Shown here: in pieces, positions 49,466 to 60,248 of the stretch
How the letters are laid out: each line of letters starts with the position of its first letter
How positions within the stretch are numbered: the first letter of the stretch is position 1
Source of the DNA: Siderastrea siderea
Taxonomy: Eukaryota > Cnidaria > Anthozoa > Scleractinia > Rhizangiidae
NCBI GenBank assembly: GCA_964030785.1
Contig: OZ034967.1
Coordinates: 48,333,533 to 48,397,532, forward strand
Direction: 5' to 3'
DNA: 64,000 nucleotides
Position numbers and translations under genes: made by a program
Notes under the pieces: model-generated
Database searches by the model: none
Told to the model about the DNA's origin: nothing
Seen by the model: only the letters and a program-made list of their open reading frames with translations

Positions 49466-49751
49466 CTTTCGTGTCTCAAAATCGACAATAAACTCTCCTT
49501 GCAACGAGAACCTGACTGAGAACTGAATGAGCATAAACAAACTCTTGGCACCAACTTGACGTCACAACACGCAATTTCGCAATAAACTCGACCCAGTCCC
49601 TTGACCATTTTTCAGGGTAAAATAGCCCAACTTTGAGCGGGCGTAAAATCGGCAATTTTGACCCCAGAGGTCTGAAACTTCGGAATTATGTATTTCAAAG
49701 GCTAAATTTTATAACTACATGGAAAAAAATTACGCTTCATAGGCACTTTAA

Positions 49752-52700
49752 CATAACCAGTGAAGTGATAGTTACTACTTCAAGCTGCTCCACCATCACG
49801 TCTGGCAGTGATCCTCAAAGAGTCTGTAGGGCCTCTGCTTGAGACATCTGCCTTATGGAGGCTGGTGAAGGTAGCTGTAGCACTTGGAGGGCCAACACAT
49901 CATTGTTAGCCGATGGCATGTCTTCAGTTTCCTCTTCGCTTCCCTCATCCTCAGTGAAGTCGTCCTCTGAAGAGAAAAAACCCCTTTTGTGATTATTTTT
50001 AAGCTTAAAAGAAACCAAACATGCAAGGCAAAGGTGAAGCCCCACAGCATACCATCAAAACTGTCATTGCAAACTGGTTCTTCTCTCACCTCTGTAGCAG
50101 GCAGTCTTGCCCTGCACAGACCACAATGATTGTAGTCGTTTTGCCACTTAGTTTGGCAACTAGTTTGACAAAACTATGAACCAGAATAAAACCAAAACAA
50201 ACTGAAGGTGTGTTTTCGGTGATAGTTTATGTGACATGGTACAAAGCATAGCACGGACTCGTTGAAACATACCGTTTTGTTTTGCCTGCAAGAAATGTGT
50301 GGAATGTTTTCCTTTGTGCTACTAAACATTCAAAGCCTTTTTGTTTTCATGACCAAATAATTTGAGCAGTCAGCTAACATGTTTTTGCATTGTTTTTTTC
50401 TTTTGTGTGACTGCCCTATCCAAAAACTGTTTTTAAACACACCGTATGCTCTCTGTATGGTGCTTCTGCTTTTCTTGTGTCCTGAGGCGAGCACACTGCA
50501 CATCTCCTCTAAAGGGGGGGATAAGCCAGCCATTTCAAGTGTCGGTGGAGTCACCTAGGTTTACTGCTCCTGCGAATAGCCTTTGCCCATTTACCTCAAA
50601 TGTTTCCACAAGCCGCTCTCTTTAGGAACTCGAAAGTGTTACCACCTCCCGTTGCATCGGCTGCTACAGGAATAAATCATGTAATTTGGCCCTGACACCA
50701 TAGCCACATTGAGAGATTTCGTATGATGTTGATTGACCTAGGCATCTTCATCATGAGGTAAGGGATGTATGAGGATGTGGGTATGGAAGTTTAAAATTAC
50801 AACCATCTTTGGTCTGGACGATTTTCTCCCTGCTCTCGGTCTCCAACACCTCTTGCGAGATGCCTTCATAAGCTCCAAACAGTGCACAACACTCACACGG
50901 ATGATCACAATTTACTGGTATGACTCCTGGGTTCAATCCATTTACAGTTTAAACATACTTTGTAGTACTCAGGACAATGTTAAATAAAAGCTACTCGTTG
51001 GATTTATGCAATGATCCAGTTTTGATATTACAGGTACAATAGACCTCAACAGTAACTTCACTTTCATTTTCTCCGTAAAGCTTTGCAGTTTGCTCCCCTC
51101 TCCAGAGACCACGGGATCTGAAATGTGTCCTTCAATGAGGACAAGATCCTGCGCCCTCCACTGAGGTTCTTTTTCACTTCTTTGTGGTATGCTTCCAATT
51201 CTTGTATGGAATTATTATCTTTATAACTGGAGTTTTGAGGATGGTAGTCTACAATAAGGTTTGGCTGTCACCAAGGCTCTAGCACAAAGAGTTTGTCTTT
51301 GTTTTTGATTGTCACCACAGTTTTTTGATTTTTTAATCTTCTACTTGAACCATGCTGTGGTGCCGGTACATTACCAAGGTTAAATTAACGGAATTGTTCT
51401 TTCAAAGCTTTCGCTGCTGTTTAAAGAATTGGCCAAGTGTTGAGGATGTTGTTCTATGCAAGGAGTATTGTTTCACCAATCCCTACCCCGCAGTTGCCAG
51501 CTTCCAAAATTGTAACTTAGGCTGTTGGAACCAATCTTGAAGAATAAGCGATCGTCATCCCCAATCTCCTCTTGTTGAAAAAGGGTATCAGTCGCCCTTT
51601 GCAATCCTTGCTGAATCTCCCCTACTAAATGGGATTGTTCTACAAAATTGCTGCTCTGTCATAAACAGGTCGTAAACCTACGTTGTCACACCCCCATTCT
51701 TACAGTGGTCTTGGTTTCCACCGGGTTGAGATCGAAATGATATGAAGCATTGGCATTAGCCTCAGTAATGCCACCACCGCTCTGTAACAAATGTTGCTGA
51801 AAAGTCTGTTCTCTTTCTCTGACTGGTGTAATGCACGTGCTAAAAGGTGGTTTAAGCCATCTTGGAAGAAATCATTTTCGTTTTCTCCCGAAACTTGAAG
51901 GCACAAGGCATCTTCCTCTTGCTCCGTTAGTTTCACCATGCTCGATTGAAATGATGTTGCTCATGTTTGTGCACTTTTTGTGTCATGGGAGGTTCATTGT
52001 AATGGCATCTGCAATAGACTCACAGCATGTTTAACTCTTTAATAGGATTAGGTAAAACCTGAATGACTGATATGCAAAAGCATTTGCTCGAATATGTGCA
52101 AAAGATGTAACAGGCAAACCTTAATTCTACATGGTCAAATTAACATACATTGTTGCTTGTCATGCTGATCGATGCCATCCTTATGCAGTCCTAACAAACT
52201 TGAAACAAACCTAAACACAGTTCGGGGTGCAGAAAACAGACACAACATGGCGCCATTTCACAAAAAGCACATGTTCCCATCCCCTGCGAGGGATGATGGG
52301 TAAAAACGATGTCCAGCGGTACTCTATATTAAGTTGCAGCGATTAAAAGGCTAAGTTCCCAGCACATTAATTGTTATGGGGAGACGTTTAAACATGTTGC
52401 CTCATTCTTTTATTGGTCATGACCTTGAATGAAGTAATGAAAAGACTATGTTGCATACACTATCTTACTGCCAGAATAAGCAAGTGAGCTACGTGATCAT
52501 GAAAGAAAAGACCAAAGAAAAAAAGTATCGTTTGTATCAAACCATTCAACACTATCGTCTGCCTCTTCTTGAACTAACTGAAACACAGGCTCAGTTTCTT
52601 GTACATCACTAAGAAACTGCAAATCATTGTTGAGCGCATCAAAATAGTCTTCTTCCCCATTTAGTGAACTGAATGCTTCTTTGAGGAGAAGTTAGCAAAC

Positions 52701-52920
52701 TCTGCTCGTACTTGCCCAGCTAATTTTTATATATTCACACTGATCTGCTTGTACTCAGTCCCATTTTCCCATTTGACATCTTTAAAAAAATTGGAAGCGG
52801 TTTCTCAAGTTCCACTGTAGTTGGAGATTCTGGTTCTCTCGTTCTGTCAATTGGAGTACAAAAACGCTTAAGAGCCTTCATGCTGGACTTTGTTTTGCTT
52901 GAGGTTATTGTAATTGAAAA
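49752..52920. other. Non-coding region with scattered exon-like fragments
   Basis: No complete gene. Minus-strand fragments include an acidic piece (49815-50045), a Cys-rich piece (50751-50936), a decayed RING-like paralogue (about 51050-51190) and an N-terminus-like ORF starting at 51939. Sequence near 50980-51060 resembles 42830-42890, so part of this stretch is a diverged duplicate of the 42.5-43.1 kb region. Confidence 0.3.
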
Positions 52921-54446
52921 TGCTCAAGATCCAATGATCTGATGCTATTTGAAGATAGATTGTCTTTAATGACATGCTTTGAAATGACCGGAAATTCAGT
53001 CTGCAACAAAAGTTTGAAGACTGAAGTTTGCATTGTCAAAGCAACTTTACCTGCTTTGGGTCAAAGGCTCACATAATGATGCTCATGAACATGGCCCAAC
53101 ACCAGCTGGCTGCTGCTGTCAACATCACGTTCTGGGCTGATAGTGACATTGTGATGGTCAGATAGACTGCTGATGTACAATCGTTTTCTCAACAATATAG
53201 GATTTGTTTACTATCAAAGATGAAAACCAGCAATATGTGTTATGGGCTGACTGTCATGCCGAGGGGGGGGGGGGGGGGGTTAATCAATAAAGCTCAGATG
53301 CTAATTTTCAGCAAAATAGCTGTAAAATTGCTGTAATGTGTTAGTGCAAATTGTATTGGGAAAGCATGAACTGATTTCTTTGAACGTGCTGAAGATCCAA
53401 TGATCTGATTCTATTTGAAGATAGGTTGTCTTTAATGACATGCTTTGCAATGACCTGAAATTCAGTCTGCAACAAAAGTTTGAACACTGAAGTTTGCGTT
53501 GTCAAAGCAACTTTACCTGCTTTGGGTGAAAGGCTCACATAGTGATGCTCATGAACATGGCCCAACACCAGGTGGCTGCTGCTGTCAACATCACGTTCTG
53601 GGCTGATAGTGACATTGTGATGGTCGGATAGACGACTGATGTACAATCGTTTACTCAACAATATAGGATTTGTTTACTATCAAAGACGAAAACCAGCAAC
53701 ATGTGTTATGGGCTGACTGTCATGCTGGGGGGGGGGGGGGGGATAATCAATAAAGCTCAGACACTAATTTTCACCAAAATAGCTGTAAAATTGCTGTAAT
53801 GTGTTAGCGCAAATTGTATCGGAAAGCATGAACTGATTTCTTTGAAACGTGCTCAAGATCCAATGATCTGATGCTTCTTTAATGACATGCTTTGAAATGA
53901 CCTGAAATTCAGTCTGCAACAAAAGTTTGAATACTGAAGTTTGCATGGTCAAAGCAACTTTACCTGCTTTGGGTGAAAGACTGACATAGTGATGCTCATG
54001 AACATGGCCCAACACCAGCTGGCTGCTGCTGTCAACATCATGTTCTGGGTTGATAGTGACATTGTGATGGTGAGATAGACTGCTGATGTACAATCGTTTT
54101 CTCAACAATATAGGATTCGTTTCCTCTCAAAAATGAAAACCAGCAACATGTGTTATGGGCTGACTGTCATGCCGAGGGGGGGGGGGGGATAATCAATAAA
54201 GCTAAGATGCTAATTTTCAGCAAAATAGCTGTAAAATTGCTGTAATGTGTCAGCGCAAACTGTATTTGAAAGGATGAACTGAATTCTTTGAACATACTCA
54301 AGATCCAATGATCTGATGCTTCTTTAAGGGCATGCTTTGAAATGAGCTGAAATTCAGTCTGCAACAAAAGTTTGAACACTGAAGTTTGCATTGTCAAAGC
54401 AACTTTACCTGCTTTGGGTCAAAGGCTCACATAGTGATGCTCAAGA

Positions 54447-54662
54447 ACATCTACATCTACATCTACATTTATTAAGTTGATAACATCGTTTAAGACATCA
54501 CATCAACTATATAAAAAATAGATACAAAATAAAAATGTAAATAAGATATAAAAATACTTAGTTACTAGTTACTTGTTTACAAGCTTCCCTAAATTTAATT
54601 TAAAATTCGATAATGACTTGCAGTTCACTAAGTCAGCGGGCAGTAAGTTCCACTCCACAACT
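54447..54662 (-). mobile_element. Truncated non-LTR retrotransposon 3' end inside the satellite, copy 1
   Basis: On the minus strand the segment ends with AATAAATGTAGATGTAGATG, a tail microsatellite typical of some LINEs. It starts with a C-terminal reverse-transcriptase-like stretch (W-N-L-L-P-A-D-L-V-N-C-K-S-L-S-N-F-K, then stop). It inserted into one monomer and was then amplified with the 1.55 kb unit. Confidence 0.65.
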
Positions 54663-55996
54663 TTTGTTGCTGTCAACATCATGTTCTGGGCTGATAGTGA
54701 CACTGTGATGGTGAGATAGACTGCTGATGTACAATCGTTTTCTCAACAATATAGGATTTGTTTCCTCTCAAAGATGAAAACCAGCAATATGTGTTATGGG
54801 CTGACTGTCATGCCGAGGGGGGGGGGGGGGGGGATAATCAATAAAGCTAAGATGCTAATTTTCAGCAAAATAGCTGTAAAATGGCTGTAATGTGTTAGTG
54901 CAAATTGTATTGGGAAAGCATGAACTGATTTCTTTCAACGTGCTGAAGATCCAATGATCTGATTCTATTTGAAGATAGGTTGTCTTTAATGACATGCTTT
55001 GCAATGACCTGAAATTCAGTCTGCAACAAAAGTTTGAAGACTGAAGTTTGCGTTGTCAAAGCAACTTTACCTGCTTTGGGTGAAAGGCTCACACAGTGGT
55101 GCTCATGAACATGGCCCAACACCAGGTGGCTGCTGCTGTCAACATCACGTTCTGGGCTGATAGTGACATTGTGATGGTCGGATAGACTGCTGATGTACAA
55201 TCGTTTACTCAACAATATAGGATTTGTTTACTATCAAAGACGAAAACCAGCAACATGTGTTATGGGCTGACTGTCATGCCGGGGGGGGGGATAATCAATA
55301 AAGCTCAGACACTAATTTTCACCAAAATAGCTGTAAAATTGCTGTAATGTGTTAGCGCAAATTGTATCGGAAAGCATGAACTGATTTCTTTGAAACGTGC
55401 TCAAGATCCAATGATCTGATGCTTCTTTAATGACATGCTTTGAAATGACCTGAAATTCAGTCTGCAACAAAAGTTTGAATACTGAAGTTTGCATGGTCAA
55501 AGCAACTTTACCTGCTTTGGGTGAAAGACTGACATAGTGATGCTCATGAACATGGCCCAACACCAGCTGGCTGCTGCTGTCAACATCATGTTCTGGGCTG
55601 ATAGTGACATTGTGATGGTCAGATAGACTGCTGATGTACAATCGTTTTCTCAACAATATAGGATTTGTTTCCTCTCAAAAATGAAAACCAGCAATATGTG
55701 TTATGGGCTGACTGTCATGCCGAGGGGGGGGGGGGGGGATAATCAATAAAGCTAAGATGCTAATTTTCAGCAAAATAGCTGTAAAATTGCTGTAATGTGT
55801 CAGCGCAAACTGTATTTGAAAGGATGAACTGAATTCTTTGAACATACTCAAGATCCAATGATCTGATGCTTCTTTAAGGGCATGCTTTGAAATGAGCTGA
55901 AATTCAGTCTGCAACAAAAGTTTGAACACTGAAGTTTGCATTGTCAAAGCAACTTTACCTGCTTTGGGTCAAAGGCTCACATAGTGATGCTCAAGA

Positions 55997-56212
55997 ACAT
56001 CTACATCTACATCTACATTTATTAAGTTGATAACATCGTTTAAGACATCACATCAACTATATAAAAAATAGATACAAAATAAAAATGTAAATAAGATATA
56101 AAAATACTTAGTTACTAGTTACTTGTTTACAAGCTTCCCTAAATTTAATTTAAAATTCGATAATGACTTGCAGTTCACTAAGTCAGCGGGCAGTAAGTTC
56201 CACTCCACAACT
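55997..56212 (-). mobile_element. Truncated non-LTR retrotransposon 3' end inside the satellite, copy 2
   Basis: Essentially identical to 54447-54662 with the same monomer borders, showing it spread by unequal exchange and not by a second insertion. Confidence 0.65.
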
Positions 56213-57885
56213 TTTGTTGCTGTCAACATCATGTTCTGGGCTGATAGTGACACTGTGATGGTGAGATAGACTGCTGATGTACAATCGTTTTCTCAACAAT
56301 ATAGGATTTGTTTCCTCTCAAAGATGAAAACCAGCAATATGTGTTATGGGCTGACTGTCATGCCGAGGGGGGGGGGGGGGGGATAATCAATAAAGCTAAG
56401 ATGCTAATTTTCAGCAAAATAGCTGTAAAATGGCTGTAATGTGTTAGTGCAAATTGTATTGGGAAAGCATGAACTGATTTCTTTCAACGTGCTGAAGATC
56501 CAATGATCTGATTCTATTTGAAGATAGGTTGTCTTTAATGACATGCTTTGCAATGACCTGAAATTCAGTCTGCAACAAAAGTTTGAAGACTGAAGTTTGC
56601 GTTGTCAAAGCAACTTTACCTGCTTTGGGTGAAAGGCTCACATAGTGGTGCTCATGAACATGGCCCAACACCAGGTGGCTGCTGCTGTCAACATCACGTT
56701 CTGGGCTGATAGTGACATTGTGATGGTCGGATAGACTGCTGATGTACAATCGTTTACTCAACAATATAGGATTTGTTTACTATCAAAGACGAAAACCAGC
56801 AACATGTGTTATGGGCTGACTGTCATGCCGGGGGGGGGGGGGATAATCAATAAAGCTCAGACACTAATTTTCACCAAAATAGCTGTAAAATTGCTGTAAT
56901 GTGTTAGCGCAAATTGTATCGGAAAGCATGAACTGATTTCTTTGAAACGTGCTCAAGATCCAATGATCTGATGCTTCTTTAATGACATGCTTTGAAATGA
57001 CCTGAAATTCAGTCTGCAACAAAAGTTTGAATACTGAAGTTTGCATGGTCAAAGCAACTTTACCTGCTTTGGGTGAAAGACTGACATAGTGATGCTCATG
57101 AACATGGCCCAACACCAGCTGGCTGCTGCTGTCAACATCATGTTCTGGGCTGATAGTGACATTGTGATGGTCGGATAGACTGCTGATGTACAATCGTTTT
57201 CTCAACAATATAGGATTTGTTTCCTCTCAAAAATGAAAACCAGCAATATGTGTTATGGGCTGACTGTCATGCCGAGGGGGGGGGGGGGGGATAATCAATA
57301 AAGCTAAGATGCTAATTTTCAGCAAAATAGCTGTAAAATTGCTGTAATGTGTCAGCGCAAACTGTATTTGAAAGGATGAACTGAATTCTTTGAACATACT
57401 CAAGATCCAATGATCTGATGCTTCTTTAAGGGCATGCTTTGAAATGAGCTGAAATTCAGTCTGCAACAAAAGTTTGAACACTGAAGTTTGCATTGTCAAA
57501 GCAACTTTACCTGCTTTGGGTCAAAGGCTCACATAGTGATGCTCAAGAACATGGCCCAACACCAGCTGGCTGCTGCTGTCAACATCATGTTCTGGGCTGA
57601 TAGTGACATTGTGATGGTGAGATAGACTGCTGATGTACAATCGTCTTCTCAGCAATATAGGATTTGTTTCCTCTCAAAGATGAAAACCAGCAATATGTGT
57701 TAAGGGCTGACTGTCATGCCGAGGGGGGGGGGGGATAATCAATAAAGCTAAGATGCTAATTTTCAGCAAAATAGCTGTAAAATTGCTGTAATGTGTTAGT
57801 GCAAATTGTATCGGAAAGCATGAACTGATTTCTTTGAACGTGCTGAAGATCCAATGATCTGATGCTATTTGAAGAGTAGTGATGT

Positions 57886-58175
57886 ACGCTCGTCTGGCCC
57901 AATTTATGCAAGACCCAGTAGACTGGAAGTACTGTTGCTTAGCAACCCTAACCCTAGGTGGGGTACTGTTGCACTCCTACCCCAACCCTAGCCCTAGGAG
58001 GGGTACCTCACCCTAGGTGGGGTACCCACCCTAATTATCATATTAACCCTAACTTTTCGCCCAACTCCAGTTTGCACCCTAACCCTAATGTATTCCCTAC
58101 TAATTAGCCCTAACCCGCACCCCGCCCCATTGATTAGGGTTAAGCCCTGCACCCGTTGCCGCACCCATTTAACCC
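57886..58175. repeat. Degenerate telomere-like CCCTAA repeats
   Basis: About 14 CCCTAA or CCCTAG words are scattered at irregular spacing, mixed with GGTGGGGTACC blocks. CCCTAA is the complement of TTAGGG, the animal telomere repeat. The stretch separates the satellite from the tRNA cluster and may be an interstitial telomeric scar or an unrelated C/T-rich satellite. Confidence 0.55.
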
Positions 58176-58209
58176 TAATTGAGAAAGAAAGAAAAAGAAG
58201 AAGAAGAAG

Positions 58210-58281
58210 TGTACCAGCCAGGATTCGAACCTGGAGTCGTCGGATTGCAAATCCGATGCCTTACCGTTAGGCCACCAGCAC
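58210..58281 (-). tRNA. tRNA with UGC anticodon (Ala by anticodon), Arg-like body
   Basis: A full cloverleaf folds: acceptor GTGCTGG/CTGGTAC, D-stem GCC/GGC, anticodon stem TCGGA/TCCGA with loop TTTGCAA, T-arm CCAGG-TTCGAAT-CCTGG. Position 3-70 is a G-U pair, the main alanine identity element, which supports Ala. The D-arm and anticodon stem look like arginine tRNAs, so an anticodon change is possible. No intron. Confidence 0.7.
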
Positions 58282-58753
58282 ATCTGTTGAGAAAGCAGAA
58301 CAAATGAAAGCTACAAGTATGGGCGCTCGCCCCAATCCCTTTTAACAAAAGGAGCTTCGTAGGTTCATTCGAGATGCCAGCAAGCCCACTTAATCGAGCA
58401 GCCAGGTCTCCCACATAGTGAATGAACTCTATCCCGCCCCTACTTTATCCTATGGTACAGGTTTCTTTATATTTGACATCGACCCTACATTCGGATCCTT
58501 GTGGGATGATGTTTCTTGCACGCTTGCATGTAATCGTCTTCAAACAAAAAAGTTACGCATTCGCATAAACTAAGACTACCCTTTAAAGTCAGCCTCTATA
58601 TAAAAACATTTTCATTACAAGCAAGATCATGGAAATAGTAGAAGTTCAAGTCGCTGCTAAAACGGTCAAATGAAAGAAACTTATTCTTAGTCCGAGAAAA
58701 AGAAAGATTGATCCGTTTAAATATGCCTTTCTACAACCAGATGAACAAGAGCG

Positions 58754-58825
58754 GGCCCGGTAGTCTAATGGTATGGCATCTGACTCGAGATCAGAAGGTT
58801 CTAGGTTCGAGTCCTAGTTGGGTCA
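58754..58825 (+). tRNA. tRNA with CGA anticodon on a Trp-like body
   Basis: Acceptor GGCCCGG/TTGGGTC (two G-U pairs), anticodon stem TCTGA/TCAGA, loop CTCGAGA, T-arm CTAGG-TTCGAGT-CCTAG. The variable loop is short, so it is not a standard serine tRNA although CGA reads the Ser codon UCG. The anticodon arm equals that of animal tRNA-Trp except C35 to G. Amino-acid identity is therefore uncertain; it could be a mutated Trp tRNA. Confidence 0.65.
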
Positions 58826-58867
58826 ACTCTATGTTTTTAACAATCTAAACGATAGATTGTCAGATTT

Positions 58868-58953
58868 GTCAGGATGGCCGAGTGGTGAAGACGTTGGACT
58901 TAAGATCCAGTGGACCGACATGGTCCGCGTGGGTTCGATTCCCACTCTTGACA
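58868..58953 (+). tRNA. tRNA-Leu (UAA)
   Basis: Acceptor GTCAGGA/TCTTGAC, anticodon stem TTGGA/TCCAG with loop CTTAAGA (anticodon TAA), a long class II variable arm (TGGACC...GGTCC), and a normal T-arm (TGGG-TTCGATT-CCCA). No intron. Confidence 0.9.
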
Positions 58954-58997
58954 TCTTTTTTATTTTTTATCAAAGATAGATTTTAAAATCAAAAAAT

Positions 58998-59069
58998 TGC
59001 CCCAACCAGGATTTGAACCTGGGTTTTTGCGGCCACAACACACTGTCCTTACCACTAGACGATTGAGGC
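58998..59069 (-). tRNA. tRNA-His (GUG)
   Basis: Acceptor GCCTCAA/TTGGGGC, anticodon loop TTGTGGC (anticodon GTG), T-arm CCAGG-TTCAAAT-CCTGG. The extra G-1 of tRNA-His is added after transcription in animals. The base pair 27-43 is mismatched (G-A). Confidence 0.85.
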
Positions 59070-59251
59070 TTCTACTTTGGATTACTTTTGTCAAACCTTT
59101 ATATTAGACATGGGACGTAAAGTCTCATCGTTGTGGGATTTTATTTCTTTATACGCTTGTGCGTAATCCAAGAAAGCTAGCGCCTGCGTATTGACAATCA
59201 AAACGATAGATTGTGTGAAAAGCATCCTTTTCACATGAGTTGGGTATGAAA

Positions 59252-59323
59252 TGCAGAGTGGTGCAGTGGAAGTGTATTGGGCTCATAACCCAAAGGTCCG
59301 AGGATCGAAACCTCGTTCTGCAA
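59252..59323 (+). tRNA. Initiator tRNA-Met (CAU)
   Basis: Anticodon stem TTGGG/CCCAA with the three G-C pairs of initiators, loop CTCATAA (CAT), and T-loop ATCGAAA with A54 and A60, which mark eukaryotic initiator tRNA. The first pair is T1-A72 where animal initiators usually have A1-U72. Confidence 0.85.
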
Positions 59324-59443
59324 CGTTTCTTTTTTCTCAGAAAAACCTTCCCTCTCAGAAAACATGTACGCAAATTTCGATGCGTCGTTTGTTTTTCGGT
59401 AGCATAAAACAATTTCGCAATTTCGCAATTTTCGCATTTCAAC

Positions 59444-60225
59444 ATGGTGAACATGATTGAGATTTTGTCTGGTGAAGAACGTTTCACCTTGCGAAAACGT
59501 TTATGTGGGAATATTTCGCAGTCCAAAAACCAAAGCGAAAAACCCTGAAGCGGTGTTACAATCGTTCCAAGCTGAAACCTCGATCCCGTCGTTTGATCAT
59601 CCCAACATGATCAAGATTTTAGCTGCCTCAAGCATAGAAGCCGTCGAAAAAACCATTATTATGGAACTCGTGCCGGGATTTAAAACCCTTCAAACCATCA
59701 TTGATCAAGAAGCAAGCAGTAACCACTGGAAACATTATGCGTTTCAACTTGCTACCGCATTAGCGTTTATTCATAGACAAAACATTGTACACTTGGATAT
59801 GAAACCCGCCAATGTTTAAGTGGATAACCACGATGTTTGTAAGCTAGCCGATTTCGGATGCTGTGAAATCTTAGACGACTTACCACCTAGTCCAACCTTG
59901 CTGCAAGGAACACTGCATTACCGAGCACCTGAACTATTGAAAGGCGAGCAAGCTACCAACCAAAGCGGATATTTATTCGTTCGGCATTACACTATGGCAG
60001 CTAATTACACAAAAACAACCCTACGGATCCAAGCATGGTTTTGTGATTGCTTATGCTGTGGTCTCTCAACATTTAAGACCGACTTTACCAGAACATTGTG
60101 AAGAAAAAACATTCTTAGAACAATTATGGCATGCAGATCCTGACGCTAGACCTCATGCTCGTGACATTATTATTCTGCAAACTTTGTTCGTCAAGACATT
60201 GTTAGACATTGTTATTATATTTTGA
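59444..60225 (+). pseudogene. Mos-like Ser/Thr protein kinase, broken
   Basis: Starts at ATG 59444; a frame change follows near 59515, a TAA stop lies at 59817-59819, and another frame change occurs near 59970. Kinase motifs in order: H-P-N-M-I-K-I-L (alpha C to beta 4), I-I-M-E-L-V-P-G hinge, H-L-D-M-K-P-A-N catalytic loop just before the stop, K-L-A-D-F-G after it, H-Y-R-A-P-E-L-L, and a D-I-Y-S-F-G segment in the last frame. The H-L-D-x-K-P-A-N and A-P-E-L-L-K-G-E patterns match the Mos family. It lies in a Polinton-like block next to virus-type genes, suggesting capture of a host kinase. Confidence 0.7.
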
Positions 60226-60248
60226 ATAGTTCTTGTTGTAATAAAGCC

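Larger units (their letters stand above)
44873..49747. mobile_element. Kolobok-like 4.9 kb transposon with TTAA duplication and long TIRs
   Basis: TTAA flanks both ends (44869-44872 and 49748-49751). The inverted repeats start AGTGCCTATGAAGCGTAA and match for about 140 bp (44873-45015 against about 49605-49747) with few differences. A TTAA duplication plus a THAP-domain gene fits the Kolobok superfamily. It carries two genes: THAP plus zinc knuckle (plus strand) and a P2X7-C-terminus-like gene (minus strand). No full transposase catalytic domain is recognised, so this copy is probably non-autonomous. Confidence 0.8.
52920..57870 (-). repeat. Higher-order tandem repeat with poly-G tracts
   Basis: About ten monomers of roughly 440-465 bp carry a G(10-19) tract before ATAATCAATAAAGCT; tracts lie near 53264, 53707, 54174, 54815, 55280, 55722, 56364, 56828, 57274 and 57722. 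Monomers group into a 1.55 kb unit, seen twice almost unchanged (about 54174-55722 and 55722-57274). Each monomer holds a minus-strand exon-like frame ending H-V-H-E-H-H-Y-V-S-L-S-P-K-A then GCAG|GTAAAG, a donor-like site. The coding pattern resembles the C-terminal His region of OTU-type proteases of mobile elements; that is a weak match. Confidence 0.8.

Noticed and set aside
53341..57499. Series of about 90-114 aa minus-strand proteins in the tandem array
   Set aside because: These frames recur only because the satellite monomer repeats; start codons fall inside the repeat and no independent gene structure is seen.
52920..57870. CRISPR-like array
   Set aside because: Repeat units are about 450 bp with no short identical repeat/unique spacer pattern.
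58088..58414. Short ORFs around the first tRNA
   Set aside because: They run through the tRNA gene and CCCTAA repeats and have no protein-like pattern.
58754..58825. tRNA-Ser(CGA)
   Set aside because: The anticodon fits Ser UCG, but the long variable arm required for serine tRNAs is absent; the body looks like tRNA-Trp.
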